5,440 bases of DNA from Cytophagales bacterium. Lineage in GTDB: Bacteria > Bacteroidota > Bacteroidia > Cytophagales > Cyclobacteriaceae. This document shows positions 1-4,488 of this stretch, one piece after another. The notes below the pieces were generated by a model. The model searched no databases. It saw nothing but the letters and a program-made list of their open reading frames with translations, and was not told the DNA's origin. Both the position numbers and the translations under genes were made by a program. The DNA lies in the NCBI GenBank assembly GCA_029262935.1, contig JAJCYK010000091.1:1-5440 (forward strand), written 5' to 3'. Position 1 is the stretch's first letter; each line of letters starts with the position of its first letter.

Positions 1-504
1 TGTTTTTGGTGCATCGAAGCCATATTTCAAAATTTAAAGGGTGTAGAAAAAGTAGTTTCAGGATATACCGGTGGTCAAGTACCAAACCCTACTTACGAAC
101 AGGTATGTAACGGAACCACCGGGCATGCAGAAGTAGCCCAAATAACATTTGATCCTCAAACTATCAGTTTTGTTGAACTACTAGAAGTATTTTGGCAAAC
201 ACATGATCCTACTACCCTGAATAAACAAGGTGCCGATGTTGGTACCCAATACCGTTCGGCTATATTTTATCATAGTGAGGAACAAAAGAATGCGGCAGAA
301 GCCATTAGAGAAACTTTGGATAATGGTACTATCTGGCCCAATCCCATTGTAACCGAAATTAGCCCATTAGAAGAATTTTATCCAGCAGAAGACAATCATC
401 ATAATTACTTTAACCAAAATGGCAACCAACCCTATTGCCAATTTGTGGTAAAACCCAAAGTTGATAAATTTAAAAAAGCATTTGGGGACAAGTTGAAATC
501 ATAA
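1..504 (+). CDS. msrA: Peptide-methionine (S)-S-oxide reductase MsrA, 5'-truncated by the window edge
   Basis: MsrA reduces the S-epimer of methionine sulfoxide, free or in proteins, back to methionine, using a cysteine that forms a sulfenic acid and is recycled by other Cys residues and thioredoxin. The frame is open from base 1 and encodes 167 residues before a TAA stop. The first visible residues are CFWC, the remainder of the family motif GCFWG/GCFWC, so visible residue 1 is the catalytic Cys and the start codon lies outside the window. Other family signatures follow in order: SGYTGG (20-25), GTTGHAEV (38-45), the HDPTT segment (68-72), GTQYRS (81-86), AEDNHHNYF (about 129-137, where many homologues have H-Q rather than H-H) and QPYC near the C-terminus with Cys146, a candidate recycling Cys. 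Cys4 makes a CxxC with the catalytic Cys, a variant known in the family. No MsrB domain is fused at the C-terminus. The gene ends 227 nt before the bactofilin and is probably a separate transcription unit. Confidence 0.96.
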   Translation, partial: CFWCIEAIFQNLKGVEKVVSGYTGGQVPNPTYEQVCNGTTGHAEVAQITFDPQTISFVELLEVFWQTHDPTTLNKQGADVGTQYRSAIFYHSEEQKNAAEAIRETLDNGTIWPNPIVTEISPLEEFYPAEDNHHNYFNQNGNQPYCQFVVKPKVDKFKKAFGDKLKS

Positions 505-551
505 AGAGGACTATTCTTCGGTGAACTTGTCATATTTATAGTTATACAAGT
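487..551 (+). repeat. Overlapping inverted repeats at the 3' end of msrA (possible weak terminator)
   Basis: GACAAGTT (487-494, inside the last msrA codons) is perfectly complementary to AACTTGTC (524-531). The second arm can instead pair downstream: ACTTGT (525-530) with ACAAGT (546-551), extended by ATA/TAT across one bulged C. The two hairpins are therefore mutually exclusive. Neither stem is G+C-rich or followed by a run of T, so this does not look like a strong intrinsic terminator. It may be a weak 3' end for msrA or a chance structure. Confidence 0.3.
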
Positions 552-731
552 CTGATTACCAATGAAATGAAAATCATATCAAAATAATTACATTAATAAT
601 TGATAAACACCTTTATTTTTTAAACAAAAATTCATAACATTTGTTACGACACTCGGCCAATAATATTATGAGGATGTCGTTTTAGTAGTGAATTTTTAAT
701 TTGATCATTTTTTAACATTAAACCAGCAACT
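505..731. other. A/T-rich intergenic region between msrA and the bactofilin gene
   Basis: This 227-nt spacer must hold the end of the msrA transcript and, most likely, the promoter of the bactofilin gene. I found no exact match to the Bacteroidota consensus (TTG about 20 nt upstream of TAnnTTTG); the nearest is AACATTTG at 636-643, without a well-placed TTG. It contains the inverted repeats listed separately and no credible coding region. No Shine-Dalgarno sequence precedes the downstream ATG, as is usual in this phylum. Confidence 0.5.
646..680 (+). repeat. Stem-loop in the leader of the bactofilin gene
   Basis: ACGACA (646-651) pairs with TGTCGT (675-680). The stem continues with CTC (652-654) against GAG (670-672) after a two-nucleotide GA bulge, giving nine pairs around a 15-nt loop. 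The loop includes the perfect 10-bp palindrome ATAATATTAT (660-669). The structure ends 51 nt before the bactofilin start. It has no T tract, so it is not a classical terminator; an RNA leader hairpin or a protein-binding site is possible. Confidence 0.35.
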
Positions 732-1202
732 ATGTTTACGAACAAAGAAGACGAGCGGGTCAGCGAGATTAGCAGTTCAAGTAATACCATCAGCAAAGAA
801 ACCTCTATTGAGGGTAACGTGGAAACTTCTGGAAACCTAAGAGTAGAAGGAAAGATCATGGGTAACATAAGGGCTAAATCCAAAGTAGTCTTAGGATCCT
901 CAGCTCGAGTAGAAGGCAAAATATTTGCCCAAAATGCAGATATAGAAGGTACCGTAAAAGGCACCGTCCAATGTGAAGGTTTGCTAACTTTAAAATCTAA
1001 CGCCAACATTAAAGGTGATATACACACCGGCAAACTAGTAATGGAGTCCGGAGCTCAATTTGACGGAAAATGTAAAATGGGTGCGTTTAAAAACCCCGCT
1101 GATCTATCCGTTTCAGCAGAGAAGGCTGTACCTGAAAAAGCACCGGTGTCAAAACCTGCTAGCCAATCTGCTAATGTTGCCAAACCCACATTGACGAATT
1201 AA
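732..1202 (+). CDS. Bactofilin (polymer-forming cytoskeletal protein)
   Basis: Bactofilins polymerise without nucleotide into filaments, usually at the inner face of the membrane, where they act as scaffolds for local cell-wall synthesis, shape, polarity or division. This 156-residue protein has the family's three-part plan. A short polar N-terminal tail (1-19) is followed by a right-handed beta-helix core (about 20-116) and a Pro/Ala/Lys/Ser-rich disordered tail (about 118-156). The core shows the expected short repeats, with conserved glycines at 28, 44, 62, 77, 95 and 112, about 15-18 residues apart, in phrases such as SIEGNV, RVEGKI, RVEGKIFA, DIEGTVKG and NIKGDI. There is no transmembrane segment, so membrane contact would be through the N-terminal tail or partners. 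The ATG at 732 gives the usual start just ahead of the core. The gene is 56 nt upstream of an M14 peptidase gene on the same strand. The family call is firm; the specific cellular role is not known. Confidence 0.95.
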   Translation: MFTNKEDERVSEISSSSNTISKETSIEGNVETSGNLRVEGKIMGNIRAKSKVVLGSSARVEGKIFAQNADIEGTVKGTVQCEGLLTLKSNANIKGDIHTGKLVMESGAQFDGKCKMGAFKNPADLSVSAEKAVPEKAPVSKPASQSANVAKPTLTN

Positions 1203-1258
1203 ACCTACTACATATCGTTGCTTTGGAATTTAATACTATCTCGAGGTACTAATCATTT

Positions 1259-2302
1259 ATGATTTCAAGACCTCTACTAAGCGATATCTTATCGGCAACT
1301 TCCACAGCCACACCGGAACACATTGGTCATTCTAGAGATGGTCGAGAAATAGATGGATTTAAGTTTGGTCAAGGAGAACTGAACGTTAGCTTGATAGCTG
1401 GATGCCATGCTGATGAACCTACCGGTACTATTTTCCTTAACCATTTGGTCAAGTTCCTCAACCAGCAAACGAAGGATTCGTTTTTACTAAGTGCTTGCAG
1501 TTGGTGGATTGTACCGCAAGTAAACCCAGATGGCGAGTTCAACAATCGGCCCTGGAGTTCTCCAAAGGATGACATCTTCGATTTACCAGAAAATTTACAG
1601 TTTGCCCGTAGGGAATTGCCTGGTGATGACATCGAATTTGGATTTCCATTGCCCCCCCATATTCCATCATTACGGCGAGAAAATCAAGCGGTGTATGACT
1701 TCTGGAAAACCGCTATTAACCCTTTTCATCTCCATGTATCACTACATGGTATGCGCACCGCGTATGGTCCTTGGTTTCTAATTGATAAAGACTTTTCCTC
1801 CGAATCCCAAGAGTTGATGCACCAGTGCAAAAAAGAAGTACAGGCATTGAACTACCTGTTACACGATGTAGATAGGAAAGGTGAAAAAGGCTTTTATAGA
1901 CTCTCTGAAGGTTTTGGCACCCGACCAGACAGCGCTGCCATGCGGGATTATTTCGAAAACGATCCGCAAATGGCCCAAAAATTTCATGCAAGTTCCATGG
2001 AAAGTATTCGGAGCCTTGGAGATCCTTGCTTAACCTTGGTCACTGAGATGCCTTTGTTTGTGATTCCCCGAATTAACCATGATTTACAATGGCCTGACCC
2101 TACATTGGTCGCTTGGAGTAAACAGCTGCAACACTGGCAGTTATTACTAGCAAAAAAACAGATTACAGCTAGGGAAGTAAGGCAAATAGCTCACGCTAAA
2201 GGTTTGCAGGCCATGCCTTTGACTGATCAAATGCATTTGCAATGGACCTTGATTTGGGCTGGAATTGAACAACAGCTTAAACACTTACAGCTAAGTTCTT
2301 AG
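1259..2302 (+). CDS. M14-type zinc carboxypeptidase, probably cytoplasmic
   Basis: M14 metallopeptidases remove C-terminal residues from peptides, or act on related amide bonds, using one zinc ion. In this 347-residue protein the zinc motif HxxE is at H50-A-D-E53, within AGCHADEPTG. The family strand motif VPQVNPDG is at 85-92, and R97 shortly after is a candidate substrate-binding Arg. The third zinc ligand is probably H163 in HVSLHGM (159-165). E263 in LVTEMPLF (260-267) is the likely catalytic Glu. About 80 residues of mostly helical sequence follow (270-347) and lie outside the usual catalytic core. The N-terminus is not a signal peptide and there is no membrane segment, so a cytoplasmic location is inferred. 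Substrate cannot be read from the sequence: peptide, peptidoglycan fragment or small acyl-amino acid (as in the related AstE/aspartoacylase group) are all possible. It lies 48 nt upstream of the SDR gene and may share its transcript. Confidence 0.88.
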   Translation: MISRPLLSDILSATSTATPEHIGHSRDGREIDGFKFGQGELNVSLIAGCHADEPTGTIFLNHLVKFLNQQTKDSFLLSACSWWIVPQVNPDGEFNNRPWSSPKDDIFDLPENLQFARRELPGDDIEFGFPLPPHIPSLRRENQAVYDFWKTAINPFHLHVSLHGMRTAYGPWFLIDKDFSSESQELMHQCKKEVQALNYLLHDVDRKGEKGFYRLSEGFGTRPDSAAMRDYFENDPQMAQKFHASSMESIRSLGDPCLTLVTEMPLFVIPRINHDLQWPDPTLVAWSKQLQHWQLLLAKKQITAREVRQIAHAKGLQAMPLTDQMHLQWTLIWAGIEQQLKHLQLSS

Positions 2303-2350
2303 TTTGATTTAAGAAAAAAAATTATCTTGTTGAAGGCCAATACTATATAG

Positions 2351-3088
2351 ATGTTTTCTTTAATAAATAAAATAGCAGTCATTACGGGGGGATCAAGTGG
2401 AATTGGAACCAGTATTGGCCGTACGCTTAAACAACAAGGTGCTACAGTGGTCAATTTTGATAGGTCTCCTTATGAAGAATTTGACACAATCGAAGTTGAC
2501 ATATCAAAACAGTCCGAGGTTCTTGCGGCCTCAAAAACTGTCATTGAAAAACATGCCAGAATAGACATTCTGATTAACAATGCCGGCATATCTTTTATAG
2601 GCAACTTGGAAAGCACTAGTGAGGAAGACCTTGATAAGTTATTCGAAGTTAATGTGAAAGGAGCTTATAATTGCATGTATGCAATCATTGGTCAAATGAA
2701 GCAACAAAATCATGGGGTAATCCTAAACATGTGTTCTATTGCAGCAACTTTAGGACTAGCCGACCGATTTGCCTACTCCGCAAGTAAAGGTGCTATTCGG
2801 GCCATGACATTTGCAATGGCCAAGGACTATTTAAAATTCAACATACGGTGCAATTGTATTTCACCAGCTAGGGTACACACACCCTTTGTGGAAGATTATT
2901 TACGGGTAAATTATCCAGGTCAAGAAAAGGAGATGTTTGAGCAGCTTTCTCAAACACAGCCTATAGGCCGAATGGGGACTCCGAATGAGATTGCAGCTTT
3001 GGCCTTGTACTTATGCTCTGATGAAGCCGGATTTATAACGGGTACGGATTATCCGATTGACGGGGGTTTTATTAAATTAAACACATAA
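2351..3088 (+). CDS. Short-chain dehydrogenase/reductase (SDR), candidate 2-keto-3-deoxy-L-fuconate-type dehydrogenase
   Basis: This is a 245-residue classical SDR, the normal length for the family, which oxidises or reduces alcohol/ketone groups with NAD(P)(H). The Rossmann glycine motif is at T12-GGSSGIG-19. D37 at the end of the second beta strand favours NAD(H) over NADP(H). The NNAG motif is at 76-79 and the active-site residues are N101, S129, Y142 and K146 (YSASK). Near the C-terminus are the PIGRMGTPNEIA phrase and the FITGTDYPIDGGF ending typical of FabG-like and sugar-acid SDRs. The FAH-family gene starts 9 nt downstream, so the two are almost certainly co-transcribed. SDR plus this type of FAH enzyme is the known pair for the last steps of non-phosphorylating L-fucose breakdown: SDR oxidation of 2-keto-3-deoxy-L-fuconate, then hydrolysis. 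The family is certain and the substrate inferred; other hydroxy acids or sugars are possible. A FabG role is less likely because no fatty-acid gene is nearby. Confidence 0.93.
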   Translation: MFSLINKIAVITGGSSGIGTSIGRTLKQQGATVVNFDRSPYEEFDTIEVDISKQSEVLAASKTVIEKHARIDILINNAGISFIGNLESTSEEDLDKLFEVNVKGAYNCMYAIIGQMKQQNHGVILNMCSIAATLGLADRFAYSASKGAIRAMTFAMAKDYLKFNIRCNCISPARVHTPFVEDYLRVNYPGQEKEMFEQLSQTQPIGRMGTPNEIAALALYLCSDEAGFITGTDYPIDGGFIKLNT

Positions 3089-3097
3089 ATAAAACAT

Positions 3098-3949
3098 ATG
3101 AAATTAATTCGATTTGGAGAAGTAGGAGATGAAATTCCGGGATATCTTGACGATTCAGGTAACCGCAGGGACCTATCAGCCTTTGGGGAGGATTTTAATG
3201 AGCCATTCTTTGAAAGTAATGGAATTGAAAGACTTCAATTGTGGCTTCAAGAAAATGATGAAGCACTGCCTCTGGTAGATGCTCATACCCGGTGGGCGCC
3301 GCCAGTGGCCCGCCCTAGTAAAATTGTATGTGTAGGGTTGAATTATTCCGATCATGCTAAGGAAAGTGGTATGGATATACCCAGCGAGCCCGTTTTATTC
3401 TTTAAATCTTCTACAGCGATTACCGGACCTTTCGATCCTTTAATTATGCCGCCTAATAGTGAAAAAACGGACTGGGAGGTTGAGTTAGCGGTAGTCATCA
3501 GCCAAAAAGCTTCCTTTGTTCCTGAATCCGAAGCCATGGATAGTGTCGGAGGTTACTGTATTATGCACGATGTTAGCGAACGAGCTTATCAACTAGAAGG
3601 TACTGGGCAGTGGGTAAAAGGAAAAAGTTGCGATAGTTTTGCTCCTTTGGGTCCGTTTCTAGCCACTATCGACGAAATAGAGGACCCGCATACATTGGAC
3701 TTGTGGCTTACGGTAAATGAAGAAACCAAACAACAGGGTAATACTTCTCGCTTGATATTCAACATTCCCTTTTTGATTTCTTATATCAGTAAACACATGA
3801 CTTTATTGCCTGGAGATATCATAAGTACTGGTACTCCCCCAGGGGTCGGACTGGGATTTGATCCCCCACAATTTTTGCAAGATGGAGATGTGGTTGAATT
3901 GGGAATAACGCAACTAGGAACCAGCAAACAGGTAGTTAAAGCCTCTTAA
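3098..3949 (+). CDS. Fumarylacetoacetate hydrolase (FAH)-family protein, candidate 2,4-diketo-3-deoxy-L-fuconate hydrolase
   Basis: FAH-fold enzymes cleave carbon-carbon bonds in diketo acids or decarboxylate oxo acids, with a bound Mg2+ or Mn2+. The protein is 283 residues: an N-terminal domain of about 70 residues beginning MKLIRFG, then the catalytic FAH domain from about 74 (KIVCVGLNYSDHAKE, 75-89). Metal ligands are probably E127 and E129 in DWEVELAVVI and D158 in HDVSER. Other conserved elements are the K103 region (FFKSS), QWVKGKSCDSFAPLGP, and STGTPPGVG near the C-terminus. Length and N-terminal domain match the group containing 2,4-diketo-3-deoxy-L-fuconate hydrolase and proteins often annotated as ureidoglycolate lyase, rather than the shorter acylpyruvases of the FAHD1 type (about 220 residues). 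The SDR 9 nt upstream supports the deoxysugar-acid role, giving pyruvate and L-lactate; this is inference. The stop codon overlaps that of the convergent cupin gene. Confidence 0.93.
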   Translation: MKLIRFGEVGDEIPGYLDDSGNRRDLSAFGEDFNEPFFESNGIERLQLWLQENDEALPLVDAHTRWAPPVARPSKIVCVGLNYSDHAKESGMDIPSEPVLFFKSSTAITGPFDPLIMPPNSEKTDWEVELAVVISQKASFVPESEAMDSVGGYCIMHDVSERAYQLEGTGQWVKGKSCDSFAPLGPFLATIDEIEDPHTLDLWLTVNEETKQQGNTSRLIFNIPFLISYISKHMTLLPGDIISTGTPPGVGLGFDPPQFLQDGDVVELGITQLGTSKQVVKAS

Positions 3950-4308
3950 ATTCGTTCGATATCTGACTTGGTAAAATCGTTCGGACTTTCGTCCCCGGTA
4001 TTTACGGTACTTGACGGTTCGAAAAGAAGCAATTCCACTTCCTCGGGCGCTACGGGCCTATGCTCAATTCCGCGCGGCACCACGATCATTTCCCCGGGGT
4101 GCAGGGTGACCGTTTTATCTCTAAATTCTATATTGAGCACCCCTTTTTGAACCCAAAACAATTCATCTTCATGTTCGTGATGGTGCCAAACAAAATCACC
4201 TTTTATTTTCGCAATGCGTACCTCTTGACCATTGAGACTAGCTATTATCCGTGGGTTCCAATGGTCTGAGAATTGAGCATATTTCTCTGCGAGATTAATC
4301 TTTTCCAT
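3946..4308 (-). CDS. Single-domain cupin protein
   Basis: This 120-residue protein is a small conserved beta-barrel cupin with one domain and unknown substrate. The first cupin motif is complete: H42-x-H44-x4-E49-x6-G56 within the segment WHHHEHEDELFWVQKG. The second is G72-x5-P78-x-G80-x2-H83, PRGIEHRPV. H42, H44, E49 and H83 are the expected metal ligands. The opening MEKINLAEKY...FSDHWNPRI is characteristic of a widespread cupin group, often annotated only as cupin domain protein. I chose the ATG at 4308 because homologues begin MEKINL; a TTG 12 nt further upstream could only add the residues MIIG. The last 20 or so residues are polar and probably disordered. G+C is somewhat higher than in neighbouring genes (35 of 60 bases at 4021-4080 by hand count). 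The gene converges on the FAH gene and diverges from the TonB-dependent receptor. It may act as a metal enzyme, isomerase or small-molecule binder; nothing here decides which. Confidence 0.93.
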   Translation of the reverse strand: MEKINLAEKYAQFSDHWNPRIIASLNGQEVRIAKIKGDFVWHHHEHEDELFWVQKGVLNIEFRDKTVTLHPGEMIVVPRGIEHRPVAPEEVELLLFEPSSTVNTGDESPNDFTKSDIERI

Positions 4309-4359
4309 GCCAATAATCAATTTAATAAGCGTTAAGCAAATGTGACTAAATCAGTAATG

Positions 4360-4369
4360 GTAAATTTAC
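4360..4369. repeat. 10-bp perfect palindrome GTAAATTTAC
   Basis: GTAAATTTAC reads the same on both strands and lies in the divergent promoter region, 52 nt from the cupin start and 120 nt from the receptor start. A dimeric regulator could bind it. A palindrome of this length is expected a few times by chance in a window this size, so position is the main argument. Confidence 0.3.
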
Positions 4370-4406
4370 ACTTCTTGGGGGACTTTTTGGAGTCGGTAGA
4401 TGTTTT

Positions 4407-4434
4407 CCAACTATTGGTTGATATTATAAGTTGG
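4407..4434. repeat. Cluster of CCAAC/GTTGG inverted half-sites upstream of the receptor gene
   Basis: CCAACT (4407-4412) is the exact inverse of AGTTGG (4429-4434), separated by 16 nt. A third half-site, GGTTG (4416-4420, with CAAC at 4408-4411 as its partner), sits between them. CCAA-cta-TTGG (4407-4417) is also an inverted repeat. The cluster ends 54 nt before the receptor ATG, a reasonable place for an operator. No regulator is identified. Confidence 0.3.
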
Positions 4435-4488
4435 CATTCAAACATAATCCCCTTAGAATCGTTTAATGATTGATCTTAAACTTCTTGC

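Larger units (their letters stand above)
4309..4488. promoter_or_regulatory. Divergent intergenic region: cupin promoter (minus) and TonB-dependent receptor promoter (plus)
   Basis: Because the flanking genes point away from each other, promoters for both must lie in these 180 nt unless transcription enters from elsewhere. On the minus strand CACATTTG (4344-4337) resembles the Bacteroidota -7 element TAnnTTTG with one mismatch, but no well-spaced TTG is seen. On the plus strand TAAGTTGG (4427-4434) also has one mismatch but lacks a correctly spaced TTG. Neither is convincing alone. A 10-bp palindrome and a cluster of short inverted half-sites in the region are listed separately. Confidence 0.55.

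Noticed and set aside
668..685. A five-codon frame (MRMSF) ahead of the bactofilin
   Set aside because: It is too short, lies inside the stem-loop and does not abut the real start.
644..1033. A 129-codon open frame on the minus strand, antisense to the bactofilin gene
   Set aside because: It lies opposite a clear bactofilin gene, its translation resembles no family I know, and its far end falls within the leader stem-loop; it is a shadow frame.
1652..1658. A run of seven C in the M14 gene, considered as a phase-variation tract
   Set aside because: Seven bases is short for slippage control, the frame is intact, and the run simply encodes Pro-Pro-His.
1369..1991. Open frames of 83-91 codons on both strands inside the M14 gene
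   Set aside because: All overlap a coding region with an intact set of M14 catalytic residues and have no recognisable protein features.
2303..2350. A possible terminator in the M14-SDR gap (AAGA, eight A, then TCTT)
   Set aside because: The stem would be only four A/T-rich pairs, and the A run is on the wrong side for a plus-strand intrinsic terminator.
3968..4269. Plus-strand open frames of 60-69 codons opposite the cupin gene
   Set aside because: The minus-strand cupin has both complete cupin motifs; the plus-strand frames are its antisense shadows.
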